NCBI GenBank assembly: GCA_026008535.1
Contig: BRKX01000017.1
Span: 4,654,501-4,718,500, forward strand
DNA length: 64,000 bases
Origin: Perilla frutescens
Taxonomy: Eukaryota > Streptophyta > Magnoliopsida > Lamiales > Lamiaceae
Reading direction: 5' to 3'
Both the position numbers and the translations under genes were made by a program. Shown here in pieces: positions 11,249 to 24,027 of the stretch. Position 1 is the first letter of the stretch. Each line of letters opens with the position of its first letter. Below the pieces are notes generated by a model. That model saw only the letters and a list, made by a program, of their open reading frames with translations, was not told where the DNA came from and did not search any database.

Positions 11249-11368
11249 AAGGGTGCAACACGAGGACTTCCTAAGGGGTCACCCATCCTAGTACTACTCT
11301 CGCCCAAGCACGCTTAACTTCGGAGTTCTGATGGGATCCGGTGCATTAGTGCTGTTATGATCGCACCC
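11249..11368 (-). rRNA. 5S rRNA, copy 22 (type c)
   Basis: C14A, C95T, G97A, C119T; TATA box at -29. Confidence 0.96.
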
Positions 11369-11775
11369 GTTAGAGTGTCTTCACAAAATTTCTTATAACT
11401 GGTGGCACAGCGGGCGGTGGTGGTCTCTGAACTTCAAACGCGCGTAACTTTCGAACCGATTGGAGTTACGGGGCGCACAGCATGTACACGCGAAGGTCTC
11501 GCCGAGCCGTACGACCTGGACAACAGGGCTCGCCCGTTGTGTGCACTAGCCGAGGTCAAAAAAGAGCTTAGAGTTCCGGTTTCGTGGCCCGCCGTGTTTC
11601 AACGGCCACTAATTCAGAGATTGTGGGTCCCAAACTCGTAATCACGGATCGCTGATGACGAAAGCTCTATGTCGCGGTTTCAGTTACTCACAACGAGTAA
11701 CATAAAGTGAAAAACCGAACAAATTGCAAAAAAAAAAAGAACAAATTATCCGAAAAGATGAGTCTAAACTACAAA

Positions 11776-11895
11776 AGGGGTGCAACACGAGGACTTCCCA
11801 GGGGGTCACCCATCCTAGTACTACTATCGCCCAAGCACGCTTAACTTCGGAGTTCTGATGGGATCCGATGCATTAGTGCTGGTATGATCGCACCC
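11776..11895 (-). rRNA. 5S rRNA, copy 23 (type g)
   Basis: C28T and G70T. Confidence 0.96.
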
Positions 11896-12304
11896 GTTAG
11901 AGTCTCTTTACAAAATTTTCTTATAGCTGGTGGCACAGCGGGCGGTGGTGGTCTCTGAACTTCAAACGCGCGTAACTTTCGAACCGATTGGAGTTACGGG
12001 GCGCACAGCATGTACACGCGAAGGTCTCGCCGAGCCGTACGACCTGCACAACGGGGCTTGCCCGTTGTGTGCACTAGCCGAGGTCAAAAAAGAGCTTAGA
12101 GTGCCGGTTTCTTGGCCCACCGTGTTTCAACGGCCACTAATTCAGAGATTGTGGGTCCCACACTCGTAATCACGGCTCGCTGATGATGAAAACTCTGTGT
12201 CGCGGTTTCAGTTACTCACAACGAGTAACGTAAAGTGAAAAACCGAACAAATTGCAAAAAAAAAAAAGAACAAATTATCCGAAAAGATGAGTCTGAACTA
12301 CAAA

Positions 12305-12424
12305 AAGGGTGCAACACGAGGACTTCCTAAGGGGTCACCCATCCTAGTACTACTCTCGCCCAAGCACGCTTAACTTCGGAGTTCTGATGGCATCCGGTGC
12401 ATTAGTGCTGTTATGATCGCACCC
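12305..12424 (-). rRNA. 5S rRNA, copy 24 (type c)
   Basis: C14A, C95T, G97A, C119T, plus a private C34G that removes the BamHI site. Confidence 0.95.
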
Positions 12425-12832
12425 GTTAGAGTGTCTTCACAAAATTTTCTTATAACTGGTGGCACAGCGGGCGGTGGTGGTCTCTGAACTTCAAACGCGC
12501 GTAACTTTCGAACCGATTGGAGTTACGGGGCGCACAGCATGTACACGCGAAGGTCTCGCCGAGCCGTACGACCTGGACAACCGGGCTCGCCCGTTGTGTG
12601 CACTAGCCGAGGTCAAAAAAGAGCTTAGAGTTCCGGTTTCGTGGCCCGCCGTGTTTCAACGGCCACTAATTCAGAGATTGTGGGTCCCACACTCGTAATC
12701 ACGGATCGCTGATGACGAAAGCTCTGTGTCGCGGTTTCAGTTACTCACAACGAGTAACATAAAGTGAAAAACCGAACAAATTGCAAAAAAAAAAAGAACA
12801 AATTATCCGAAAAGATGAGTCTAAACTACAAA

Positions 12833-12952
12833 AGGGGTGCAACACGAGGACTTCCCAGGGGGTCACCCATCCTAGTACTACTCTTGCCCAAGCACGCTTA
12901 ACTTCGGAGTTCTGATGGGATCCGGTGCATTAGTGCTGGTATGATCGCACCC
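12833..12952 (-). rRNA. 5S rRNA, copy 25 (near type a)
   Basis: Consensus except G68A, a CpG transition in the intermediate element. Confidence 0.96.
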
Positions 12953-13360
12953 GTTAGAGTCTCTTTACAAAATTTTCTTATAGCTGGTGGCACAGCGGGC
13001 GGTGGTGGTCTCTGAACTTCAAACGCGCGTAACTTTCGAACCGATTGGAGTTACGGGGCGCACAGCATGTACACGCGAAGGTCTCGCCGAGCCGTACGAC
13101 CTGCACAACGGGGCTTGCCCGTTGTGTGCACTAGCCGAGGTCAAAAAAGAGCTTAGAGTGCCGGTTTCTTGGCCCGCCGTGTTTCAACGGCCACTAATTC
13201 AGAGATTGTGGGTCCCACACTCGTAATCACAGCTCGCTGATGACGAAAGCTCTGTGTCGCGGTTTCAGTTACTCACAACGAGTAACATAAAGTGAAAAAC
13301 CGAACAAATTGTAAAAAAAAAAAGAACAAATTATCCGAAAAGATGAGTCTGAACTACAAA

Positions 13361-13480
13361 AATGGTGCAACACGAGGACTTCCTATGGGGTCACCCATCC
13401 TAGTACTACTCTCGCCCAAGCACGCTTAACTTCGGAGTTCTGATGGGATCCGGTGCATTAGTGCTGTTATGATCGCACCC
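13361..13480 (-). rRNA. 5S rRNA, copy 26 (type d)
   Basis: C14A, C95A, G97A, C118A, C119T; TATA box at -29. Confidence 0.95.
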
Positions 13481-13886
13481 GTTAGAGTGTTTCACAAAAT
13501 TTTCTTATAGCTGGTGGCACAGCGGGCGGTGGTGGTCTCTGAACATCAAACGCGCGTAACTTTCGAACCGATTGGAGTTACGGGGCGCACAGCATGTACA
13601 CGCGAAGGTCTCGCCGAGCCGTACGACCTGGACAACAGGGCTCGCCCGTTGTGTGCACTAGCCGAGGTCAAAAAAGAGCTTAGAGTTCCGGTTTCGTGGC
13701 CCGCCGTGTTTCAACGGCCACTAATTCAGAGATTGTGGGTCCCACACTCGTAATCACGGATCGCTGATGACGAAAGCTCTGTGTCGCGGTTTTAGTTACT
13801 CACAACGAGTAACATAAAGCGAAAAACCGAACACATTGCAAAAAAAAAAGAACAAATTATCCGAAAAGATGAGTCTGAACTACAAA

Positions 13887-14006
13887 AGGGGTGCAACACG
13901 AGGACTTCCCAGGGGGTCACCCATCCTAGTACTACTCTCGCCCAAGCGCGCTTAACTTCGGAGTTCTGATGGGATCCGGTGCATTAGTGCTGTTATGATC
14001 GCACCC
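13887..14006 (-). rRNA. 5S rRNA, copy 27 (C59, C14A)
   Basis: Same changes as copy 19; first gene of the second 8-unit block. Confidence 0.96.
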
Positions 14007-14414
14007 GTTAGAGTCTCTTCAAAAAATTTTCTTATAGCTGGTGGCACAGCGGGCGGTGGTGGTCTCTGAACTTCAAACGCGCGTAACTTTCGAACCGATT
14101 GGAGTTACGGGGCGCACAGCATGTACACGCGAAGGTCTCGCCGAGCCGTACGACCTGGACAACAAAGCTCGCCCGTTGTGTGCACTAGCCGAGGTCAAAA
14201 AAGAGCTTAGGGTTCCGGTTTCGTGGCCCGCCGTGTTTCAACGGCCACTAATTCAGAGATTGTGGGTCCCACACTCGTAATCACGGATCGCTGATGACGA
14301 AAGCTCTGTGTCGCGGTTTTAGTTACTCACAACGAGTAACATAAAGCGAAAAACCGAACAAATTGCAAAAAAAAAAAGAACAAATTATCCGAAAAGATGA
14401 GTCTGAACTACAAA

Positions 14415-14534
14415 AGGGGTGCAACACGAGGACTTCCCAGGGTGTCACCCATCCTAGTACTACTCTCGCCCAAGCACGCTTAACTTCGGAGTTCTGATGG
14501 GATCCGGTGCATTAGTGCTGGTATGATCGCACCC
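14415..14534 (-). rRNA. 5S rRNA, copy 28 (type e)
   Basis: C92A only. Confidence 0.97.
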
Positions 14535-14941
14535 GTTAGAGTCTTTTCACAAAATTTTCTTATAGCTGGTGGCACAGCGGGCGGTGGTGGTCTCTGAACT
14601 TCAAACGCGCGTAACTTTCGAACCGATTGGAGTTACGGGGCGCACAGCATGTACATGCGAAGGTCTCGCCGAGCCGTACGACCTGGACAACCGGGCTTGC
14701 CCGTTGTGTGCACTAGCCGAGGTCAAAAAAGAGCTTAGAGTGCCGATTTCTTGGCCCGCCGTGTTTCAACGGCCACTAATTCAGAGATTGTGGGTCCCAC
14801 ACTCGTAATCACGGCTCGCTGATGACGAAACCTCTATGTCGCGGTTTCAGTTACTCACAACGAGTAACATAAAGTGAAAAACCGAACAAATTGCAAAAAA
14901 AAAAGAACAAATTATCCGAAAAGATGAGTCTGAACTACAAA

Positions 14942-15061
14942 AGGGGTGCAACACGAGGACTTCCCAGGGGGTCACCCATCCTAGTACTACTCTCGCCCAA
15001 GCGCGCTTAACTTCGGAGTTCTGATGGGATCCGGTGCATTAGTGCTGGTATGATCGCACCC
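14942..15061 (-). rRNA. 5S rRNA, copy 29 (type b)
   Basis: C59 only. Likely intact. Confidence 0.97.
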
Positions 15062-15469
15062 GTTAGAGTCTCTTCACAAAATTTTCTTATAGCTGGTGGC
15101 ACAGCGGGCGGTGGTGGTCTCTGAACTTCAAACGCGCGTAACTTTCGAACCGATTGGAGTTACGGGTTGCACAGCATGTACACGCGAAGGTCTCGCCGAG
15201 CCGTACGACCTGGACAACAGGGCTTGCCCGTTGTGTGCACTAGCCGAGGTTAAAAAAGAGCTTAGAGTGCCGGTTTCTTGGCCCGCCGTGTTTCAACGGC
15301 GACTAATTCAGAGATTGTGGGTCCCACACTCGTAATCACGGCTCGCTGATGATGAAAACTCTGTGTCGCGGTTTCTGTTACTCACAACGAGTAACGTAAA
15401 GTGAAAAACCGAACAAATTGCAAAAAAAAAAAGAACAAATTATCCGAAAAGATGAGTCTGAACTACAAA

Positions 15470-15589
15470 AAGGGTGCAACACGAGGACTTCCTAAGGGGT
15501 CACCCATCCTAGTACTACTCTCGCCCAAGCACGCTTAACTTCGGAGTTCTGATGGGATCCGGTGCATTAGTGCTGTTATGATCGCACCC
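15470..15589 (-). rRNA. 5S rRNA, copy 30 (type c)
   Basis: C14A, C95T, G97A, C119T; TATA box at -29. Confidence 0.96.
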
Positions 15590-15995
15590 GTTAGAGTGTC
15601 TTCACAAAATTTCTTATAACTGGTGGCACAGCGGGCGGTGGTGGTCTCTGAACTTCAAACGCGCGTAACTTTCGAACCGATTGGAGTTACGGGGCGCACA
15701 GCATGTACACGCGAAGGTCTCGCCGAGCCGTACGACCTGGACAACAGGGCTCGCCCGTTGTGTGCACTAGCCGAGGTCAAAAAAGAGCTTAGAGTTCCGG
15801 TTTCGTGGCCCGCCGTGTTTCAACGGCCACTAATTCAGAGATTGTGGGTCCCAAACTCGTAATCACGGATCGCTGATGACGAAAGCTCTGTGTCGCGGTT
15901 TCAGTTACTCACAACGAGTAACATAAAGTGAAAAACCGAACAAATTGCAAAAAAAAAAAGAACAAATTATCCGAAAAGATGAGTCTAAACTACAA

Positions 15996-16115
15996 AGGGG
16001 TGCAACACGAGGACTTCCCAGGGGGTCACCCATCCTAGTACTACTATCGCCCAAGCACGCTTAACTTCGGAGTTCTGATGGGATCCGATGCATTAGTGCT
16101 GGTATGATCGCACCC
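15996..16115 (-). rRNA. 5S rRNA, copy 31 (type g)
   Basis: C28T and G70T. Only T3 follows the C run, so the primary terminator is one base short; the downstream T run remains. Confidence 0.95.
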
Positions 16116-16523
16116 GTTAGAGTCTCTTTACAAAATTTTCTTATAGCTGGTGGCACAGCGGGCGGTGGTGGTCTCTGAACTTCAAACGCGCGTAACTTTC
16201 GAACCGATTGGAGTTACGGGGCGCACAGCATGTACACGCGAAGGTCTCGCCGAGCCGTACGACCTGCACAACGGGGCTTGCCCGTTGTGTGCACTAGCCG
16301 AGGTCAAAAAAGAGCTTAGAGTGCCGGTTTCTTGGCCCACCGTGTTTCAACGGCCACTAATTCAGAGATTGTGGGTCCCACACTCGTAATCACGGCTCGC
16401 TGATGATGAAAACTCTGTGTCGCGGTTTCAGTTACTCACAACGAGTAACGTAAAGTGAAAAACCGAACAAATTGCAAAAAAAAAAAGAACAAATTATCCG
16501 AAAAGATGAGTCTGAACTACAAA

Positions 16524-16643
16524 AAGGGTGCAACACGAGGACTTCCTAAGGGGTCACCCATCCTAGTACTACTCTCGCCCAAGCACGCTTAACTTCGGAG
16601 TTCTGATGGGATCCGGTGCATTAGTGCTGTTATGATCGCACCC
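16524..16643 (-). rRNA. 5S rRNA, copy 32 (type c)
   Basis: C14A, C95T, G97A, C119T. Confidence 0.96.
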
Positions 16644-17051
16644 GTTAGAGTGTCTTCACAAAATTTTCTTATAACTGGTGGCACAGCGGGCGGTGGTGGT
16701 CTCTGAACTTCAAACGCGCGTAACTTTCGAACCGATTGGAGTTACGGGGCGCACAGCATGTACACGCGAAGGTCTCGCCGAGCCGTACGACCTGGACAAC
16801 CGGGCTCGCCCGTTGTGTGCACTAGCCGAGGTCAAAAAAGAGCTTAGAGTTCCGGTTTCGTGGCCCGCCGTGTTTCAACGGCCACTAATTCAGAGATTGT
16901 GGGTCCCACACTCGTAATCACGGATCGCTGATGACGAAAGCTTTGTGTCGCGGTTTCAGTTACTCACAACGAGTAACATAAAGTGAAAAACCGAACAAAT
17001 TGCAAAAAAAAAAAGAACAAATTATCCGAAAAGATGAGTCTAAACTACAAA

Positions 17052-17171
17052 AGGGGTGCAACACGAGGACTTCCCAGGAGGTCACCCATCCTAGTACTAC
17101 TCTCGCCCAAGCACGCTTAACTTCGGAGTTCTGATGGGATCCGGTGCATTAGTGCTGGTATGATCGCACCC
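17052..17171 (-). rRNA. 5S rRNA, copy 33 (near type a)
   Basis: Consensus except C93T, which gives CCTCC, a form common in plant 5S rRNA that can pair with A83. Possibly the best-paired helix IV in the window. Confidence 0.97.
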
Positions 17172-17579
17172 GTTAGAGTCTCTTTACAAAATTTTCTTAT
17201 AGCTGGTGGCACAGCGGGCGGTGGTGGTCTCTGAACTTCAAACGCGCGTAACTTTCGAACCGATTGGAGTTACGGGGCGCACAGCATGTACACACGAAGG
17301 TCTCGCCGAGCCGTACGACCTGCACAACGGGGCTTGCCCGTTGTGTGCACTAGCCGAGGTCAAAAAAGAGCTTAGAGTGCCGGTTTCTTGGCCCGCCGTG
17401 CTTCAACGGCCACTAATTCAGAGATTGTGGGTCCCACACTCGTAATCACAGCTCGCTGATGACGAAAGCTCTGTGTCGCGGTTTCAGTTACTCACAACGA
17501 GTAACATAAAGTGAAAAACCGAACAAATTGTAAAAAAAAAAAGAACAAATTATCCGAAAAGATGAGTCTGAACTACAAA

Positions 17580-17699
17580 AATGGTGCAACACGAGGACTT
17601 CCTATGGGGTCACCCATCCTAGTACTACTCTCGCCCAAGCACGCTTAACTTCGGAGTTCTGATGGGATCCGGTGCATTAGTGCTGTTATGATCGCACCC
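17580..17699 (-). rRNA. 5S rRNA, copy 34 (type d)
   Basis: C14A, C95A, G97A, C118A, C119T; TATA box at -29. Confidence 0.95.
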
Positions 17700-18105
17700 G
17701 TTAGAGTGTTTCACAAAATTTTCTTATAGCTGGTGGCACAGCGGGCGGTGGTGGTCTCTGAACATCAAACGCGCGTAACTTTCGAACCGATTGGAGTTAC
17801 GGGGCGCACAGCATGTACACGCGAAGGTCTCGCCGAGCCGTACGACCTGGACAACAGGGCTCGCCCGTTGTGTGCACTAGCCGAGGTCAAAAAAGAGCTT
17901 AGAGTTCCGGTTTCGTGGCCCGCCGTGTTTCAACGGCCACTAATTCAGAGATTGTGGGTCCCACACTCGTAATCACGGATCGCTGATGACGAAAGCTCTG
18001 TGTCGCGGTTTTAGTTACTCACAACGAGTAACATAAAGCGAAAAACCGAACACATTGCAAAAAAAAAAGAACAAATTATCCGAAAAGATGAGTCTGAACT
18101 ACAAA

Positions 18106-18225
18106 AGGGGTGCAACACGAGGACTTCCCAGGGGGTCACCCATCCTAGTACTACTCTCGCCCAAGCACGCTTAACTTCGGAGTTCTGACGGGATCCGGTG
18201 CATTAGTGCTGGTATGATCGCACCC
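18106..18225 (-). rRNA. 5S rRNA, copy 35 (type k)
   Basis: A37G, in the helix III/loop B-C region, is the only change. Confidence 0.96.
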
Positions 18226-18632
18226 GTTAGAGTCTTTTCACAAAATTTTCTTATAGCTGGTGGCACAGCGGGCGGTGGTGGTCTCTGAACTTCAAACGCG
18301 CGTAACTTTCGAACCGATTGGAGTTACGGGGCGCACAGCATGTACACGCGAAGGTCTCGCCGAGCCGTACGACCTGGACAACAGGGCTTGCCCGTTGTGT
18401 GCACTAGCCGAGGTCAAAAAAGAGCTTAGAGTGCCGATTTCTTGGCCCGCCGTGTTTCAACGGCCACTAATTCAGAGATTGTGGGTCCCACACTCGTAAT
18501 CACGGCTCGCTGATGACGAAACCTCTGTGTCGCGGTTTCAGTTACTCACAAAGAGTAACATAAAGTGAAAAACCGAAGAAATTGCAAAAAAAAAAGAACA
18601 AATTATCCGAAAAGATGAGTCTGAACTACAAA

Positions 18633-18752
18633 AGGGGTGCAACACGAGGACTTCCCAGGGGGTCACCCATCCTAGTACTACTCTCGCCCAAGCGCGCTTA
18701 ACTTCGGAGTTCTGATGGGATCCGGTGCATTAGTGCTGGTATGATCGCACCC
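18633..18752 (-). rRNA. 5S rRNA, copy 36 (type b)
   Basis: C59 only. Likely intact. Confidence 0.97.
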
Positions 18753-19160
18753 GTTAGAGTCTCTTCACAAAATTTTCTTATAGCTGGTGGCACAGCGGGC
18801 GGTGGTGGTCTCTGAACTTCAAACGCGCGTAACTTTCGAACCGATTGGAGTTACGGGTCGCACAGCATGTACACGCGAAGGTCTCGCCGAGCCGTACGAC
18901 CTGGACAACGGGGCTTGCCCGTTGTGTGCACTAGCCGAGGTCAAAAAAGAGCTTAGAGTGCCGGTTTCTTGGCCCGCCGTGTTTCAACGGCCACTAATTC
19001 AGAGATTGTGGGTCCCACACTCGTAATCACGGCTCGCTGATGACGAAAACTCTGTGTCGCGGCTTCAGTTACTCACAACGAGTAACGTAAAGTGAAAAAC
19101 CGAACAAATTGCAAAAAAAAAAAGAACAAATTATCCAAAAAGATGAGTCTGAACTACAAA

Positions 19161-19280
19161 AAGGGTGCAACACGAGGACTTCCTAAGGGGTCACCCATCC
19201 TAGTACTACTCTCGCCCAAGCACGCTTAACTTCGGAGTTCTGATGGGATCCGGTGCATTAGTGCTGTTATGATCGCACCC
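19161..19280 (-). rRNA. 5S rRNA, copy 37 (type c)
   Basis: C14A, C95T, G97A, C119T; the promoter has the one-base-shorter form seen in type d, with the TATA box at -29. Confidence 0.96.
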
Positions 19281-19687
19281 GTTAGAGTGTTTCACAAAAT
19301 TTTCTTATAGCTGGTGGCACAGCGGGCGGTGGTGGTCTCTGAACTTCAAACGCGCGTAACTTTCGAACCGATTGGAGTTACGGGGCGCACAACATGTACA
19401 CGCGAAGGTCTCGCCGAGCCGTACGACCTGGACAACAGGGCTCGCCCGTTGTGTGCACTAGCCGAGGTCAAAAAAGAGCTTAGAGTTCCGGTTTCGTGGC
19501 CCGCCGTGTTTCAACGGCCACTAATTCAGAGATTGTGGGTCCCACACTCGTAATCACGGATCGCTGATGATGAAAGCTCTGTGTCGCGGTTTCAGTTACT
19601 CACAACGAGTAACATAAAGTGAAAAACCGAACAAATTGCAAAAAAAAAAAGAACAAATTATCCGAAAAGATGAGTCTGAACTACAAA

Positions 19688-19807
19688 AGGGGTGCAACAC
19701 GAGAACTTCCCAGGGGGTCACCCATCCTAGTACTACTCTCGCCCAAGCAAACTTAACTTCGGAGTTCTGATGGGATCCGGTGCATTAGTGCTGGTATGAT
19801 CGCACCC
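19688..19807 (-). rRNA. 5S rRNA, copy 38 (type h)
   Basis: C57T, G58T, C104T. Confidence 0.95.
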
Positions 19808-20214
19808 GTTAGAGTCTTTTCACAAAATTTTCTTATAGCTGGTGGCACAGCGGGCGGTGGTGGTCTCTGAACTTCAAACGCGCATAACTTTCGAACCGAT
19901 TGGAGTTACGGGGCGCAAAACATGTACATGCGAAGGTCTCGCCGAGCCGTACGACCTGGACAACAGGGCTTGCCCGTTGTGTGCACTAGCCGAGGTCAAA
20001 AAAGAGCTTAGAGTGCCGGTTTCTTGGCCCGCCGTGTTTCAACGGCCACTAATTCAGAGATTGTGGGTCCCACACTCCTAATCACGGCTCGCTGATGACG
20101 AAAGCTCTGTGTCGCGGTTTCAGTTACTCACAACAAGTAACATAAAGCGAAAAACCGAACAAATTGCAAAAAAAAAAGAACAAATTATCCGAAAAGATGA
20201 GTATGAACTACAAA

Positions 20215-20334
20215 AGGGGTGCAAGACGAGGACTTCCCAGGGGGTCACCCATCCTAGTACTACTCTCGCCCAAGCACGCTTAACTTCGGAGTTCTGATGG
20301 GATCCGGTGCATTAGTGCTGGTATGATCGCACAC
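20215..20334 (-). rRNA. 5S rRNA, copy 39 (type i)
   Basis: G110C plus G2T, which removes a helix I pair near the 5' end. Confidence 0.95.
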
Positions 20335-20742
20335 GTTAGAGTCTTTTCACAAAATTTTCTTATAGCTGGTGGCACAGCGGGCGGTGGTGGTCTCTGAACT
20401 TCAAACGCGCGTAACTTTCGAACCGATTGGAGTTACGGGGCGCACAGCATGTACACGCGAAGGTCTCGCTGAGCCGTACGACCTGGACAACAGGGCTTGC
20501 CCGTTGTGTGCAATAGCCGAGGTCAAAAAAGAGCTTAGAGTGCCGGTTTCTTGGCCCGCCGTGTTTCAACGGCCACTAATTCAGAGATTGTGGGTCCCAC
20601 ACTCGTAATCACGGCTCGCTGATGACGAAAGCTCTGTGTTGCGGTTTCAGTTACTCACAACGAGTAACATAAAGTGAAAAACCGAACAAATTGCAAAAAA
20701 AAAAAGAACAAATTATCCGAAAAGATGAGTTTGAACTACAAA

Positions 20743-20861
20743 AGGGGTGCAACACGAGGACTTCCCAGGGGTCACCCATCCTAGTACTAATCTCGCCCAA
20801 GCACGCTTAACTTCGGAGTTCTGATGGGATCCGGTGCATTAGTGCTGTTATGATCGCACCC
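20743..20861 (-). rRNA. 5S rRNA, copy 40 (type j, 119 nt)
   Basis: One C missing at 91-95, G72T, C14A. Confidence 0.95.
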
Positions 20862-21269
20862 GTTAGAGCGTCTTCACAAAATTTTCTTATAGCTGGTGGC
20901 ACAACGGGCGGTGGTGGTCTCTGAACTTCAAACGCGCGTAACTTTCGAACCGATTGGAGTTACGGGGCGCACAGCATGTACACGCGAAGGTCTCGCCGAG
21001 CCGTACGACCTGGACAACAGGGCTCGCGCGTTGTGTGCACTAGCCGAGGTCAAAAAAGAGCTTAGAGTGCCGGTTTCGTGGCCCGCCGTGTTTCAACGGC
21101 CACTAATTCAGAGATTGTTGGTCCCACACTCGTAATCACGGATCGCTGATGACGAAAGCTCTGTGTCGCGGTTTCAGTTACTCACAACGAGTAACATAAA
21201 GTGAAAAACCGAACAAATTGCAAAAAAAAAAAGAACAAATTATCCGAAAAGATGAGTCTAAACTACAAA

Positions 21270-21389
21270 AGGGGTGCAACACGAGGACTTCCCAGGGGGT
21301 CACCCATCCTAGTACTACTATCGCCCAAGCACGCTTAACTTCGGAGTTCTGATGGGATCCGATGCATTAGTGCTGGTATGATCGCACCC
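21270..21389 (-). rRNA. 5S rRNA, copy 41 (type g)
   Basis: C28T and G70T; normal T4 terminator, unlike its partner copy 31. Confidence 0.96.
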
Positions 21390-21797
21390 GTTAGAGTCTC
21401 TTTACAAAATTTTCTTATAGCTGGTGGCACAGCGGGCGGTGGTGGTCTCTGAACTTCAAACGCGCGTAACTTTCGAACCGATTGGAGTTACGGGGCGCAC
21501 AGCATGTACACGCGAAGGTCTCGCCGAGCCGTACGACCTGCACAACGGGGCTTGCCCGTTGTGTGCACTAGCCGAGGTCAAAAAAGAGCTTAGAGTGCCG
21601 GTTTCTTGGCCCACCGTGTTTCAACGGCCACTAATTCAGAGATTGTGGGTCCCACACTCGTAATCACGGCTCGCTGATGATGAAAACTCTGTGTCGCGGT
21701 TTCAGTTACTCACAACGAGTAACGTAAAGTGAAAAACCGAACAAATTGCAAAAAAAAAAAGTACAAATTATCCGAAAAGATGAGTCTGAACTACAAA

Positions 21798-21917
21798 AAG
21801 GGTGCAACACGAGGACTTCCTAAGGGGTCACCCATCCTAGTACTACTCTCGCCCAAGCACGCTTAACTTCGGAGTTCTGATGGGATCCGGTGCATTAGTG
21901 CTGTTATGATCGCACCC
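21798..21917 (-). rRNA. 5S rRNA, copy 42 (type c)
   Basis: C14A, C95T, G97A, C119T. Confidence 0.96.
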
Positions 21918-22325
21918 GTTAGAGTGTCTTCACAAAATTTTCTTATAACTGGTGGCACAGCGGGCGGTGGTGGTCTCTGAACTTCAAACGCGCGTAACTT
22001 TCGAACCGATTGGAGTTACGGGGCGCACAGCATGTACACGCGAAGGTCTCGCCGAGCCGTACGACCTGGACAACCGGGCTCGCCCGTTGTGTGCACTAGC
22101 CGAGGTCAAAAAAGAGCTTAGAGTTCCGGTTTCGTGGCCCGCCGTGTTTCAACGGCCACTAATTCAGAGATTGTGGGTCCCACACTCGTAATCACGGATC
22201 GCTGATGACGAAAGCTCTGTGTCGCGGTTTCAGTTACTCACAACGAGTAACATAAAGTGAAAAACCGAACAAATTGCAAAAAAAAAAAGAACAAATTATC
22301 CGAAAAGATGAGTCTAAACTACAAA

Positions 22326-22445
22326 AGGGGTGCAACACGAGGACTTCCCAGGGGGTCACCCATCCTAGTACTACTCTCGCCCAAGCACGCTTAACTTCGG
22401 AGTTCTGATGGGATCCGGTGCATTAGTGCTGGTATGATCGCACCC
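22326..22445 (-). rRNA. 5S rRNA, copy 43 (type a)
   Basis: Exact consensus. Its partner copy 33 has C93T, so that change postdates the block duplication or was corrected here. Confidence 0.98.
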
Positions 22446-22853
22446 GTTAGAGTCTCTTTACAAAATTTTCTTATAGCTGGTGGCACAGCGGGCGGTGGTG
22501 GTCTCTGAACTTCAAACGCGCGTAACTTTCGAACCGATTGGAGTTACGGGGCGCACAGCATGTACACACGAAGGTCTCGCCGAGCCGTACGACCTGCACA
22601 ACGGGGCTTGCCCGTTGTGTGCACTAGCCGAGGTCAAAAAAGAGCTTAGAGTGCCGGTTTCTTGGCCCGCCGTGTTTCAACGGCCACTAATTCAGAGATT
22701 GTGGGTCCCACACTCGTAATCACAGCTCGCTGATGACGAAAGCTCTGTGTCGCGGTTTCAGTTACTCACAACGAGTAACATAAAGTGAAAAACCGAACAA
22801 ATTGTAAAAAAAAAAAGAACAAATTATCCGAAAAGATGAGTCTGAACTACAAA

Positions 22854-22973
22854 AATGGTGCAACACGAGGACTTCCTATGGGGTCACCCATCCTAGTACT
22901 ACTCTCGCCCAAGCACGCTTAACTTCGGAGTTCTGATGGGATCCGGTGCATTAGTGCTGTTATGATCGCACCC
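22854..22973 (-). rRNA. 5S rRNA, copy 44 (type d)
   Basis: C14A, C95A, G97A, C118A, C119T; TATA box at -29. Confidence 0.95.
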
Positions 22974-23379
22974 GTTAGAGTGTTTCACAAAATTTTCTTA
23001 TAGCTGGTGGCACAGCGGGCGGTGGTGGTCTCTGAACATCAAACGCGCGTAACTTTCGAACCGATTGGAGTTACGGGGCGCACAGCATGTACACGCGAAG
23101 GTCTCGCCGAGCCGTACGACCTGGACAACAGGGCTCGCCCGTTGTGTGCACTAGCCGAGGTCAAAAAAGAGCTTAGAGTTCCGGTTTCGTGGCCCGCCGT
23201 GTTTCAACGGCCACTAATTCAGAGATTGTGGGTCCCACACTCGTAATCACGGATCGCTGATGACGAAAGCTCTGTGTCGCGGTTTTAGTTACTCACAACG
23301 AGTAACATAAAGCGAAAAACCGAACACATTGCAAAAAAAAAAGAACAAATTATCCGAAAAGATGAGTCTGAACTACAAA

Positions 23380-23499
23380 AGGGGTGCAACACGAGGACTT
23401 CCCAGGGGGTCACCCATCCTAGTACTACTCTCGCCCAAGCACGCTTAACTTCGGAGTTCTGACGGGATCCGGTGCATTAGTGCTGGTATGATCGCACCC
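23380..23499 (-). rRNA. 5S rRNA, copy 45 (type k)
   Basis: A37G only. Confidence 0.96.
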
Positions 23500-23907
23500 G
23501 TTAGAGTCTTTTCACAAAATTTTCTTATAGCTGGTGGCACAGCGGGCGGTGGTGGTCTCTGAACTTCAAACGCGCGTAACTTTCGAACCGATTGGAGTTA
23601 CGGGGCGCACAGCATGTACACGCGAAGGTCTCGCCGAGCCGTACGACCTGGACAACAGGGCTTGCCCGTTGTGTGCACTAGCCGAGGTCAAAAAAGAGCT
23701 TAGAGTGCCGATTTCTTGGCCCGCCGTGTTTCAACGGCCACTAATTCAGAGATTGTGGGTCCCACACTCGTAATCACGGCTCGCTGATGACGAAACCTCT
23801 GTGTCGCGGTTTCAGTTACTCACAACGAGTAACATAAAGTGAAAAACCGAAGAAATTGCAAAAAAAAAAAGAACAAATTATCCGAAAAGATGAGTCTGAA
23901 CTACAAA

Positions 23908-24027
23908 AGGGGTGCAACACGAGGACTTCCCAGGGGGTCACCCATCCTAGTACTACTCTCGCCCAAGCGCGCTTAACTTCGGAGTTCTGATGGGATCCGG
24001 TGCATTAGTGCTGGTATGATCGCACCC
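23908..24027 (-). rRNA. 5S rRNA, copy 46 (type b)
   Basis: C59 only. Likely intact. Confidence 0.97.

Larger units (their letters stand above)
9667..18105. repeat. 8-unit tandem duplication (about 4220 bp x 2)
   Basis: Copies 19-26 (9667-13886) and 27-34 (13887-18105) repeat the order b+C14A, e, b, c, g, c, a-like, d. Gene starts are offset by 4219-4220 bp throughout. Spacer markers follow the same order. Confidence 0.88.

Noticed and set aside
20360..20569. 69-codon minus-strand open frame in many spacers
   Set aside because: It is antisense to the spacer core, is broken in many copies by single substitutions, and shows no recognisable product.
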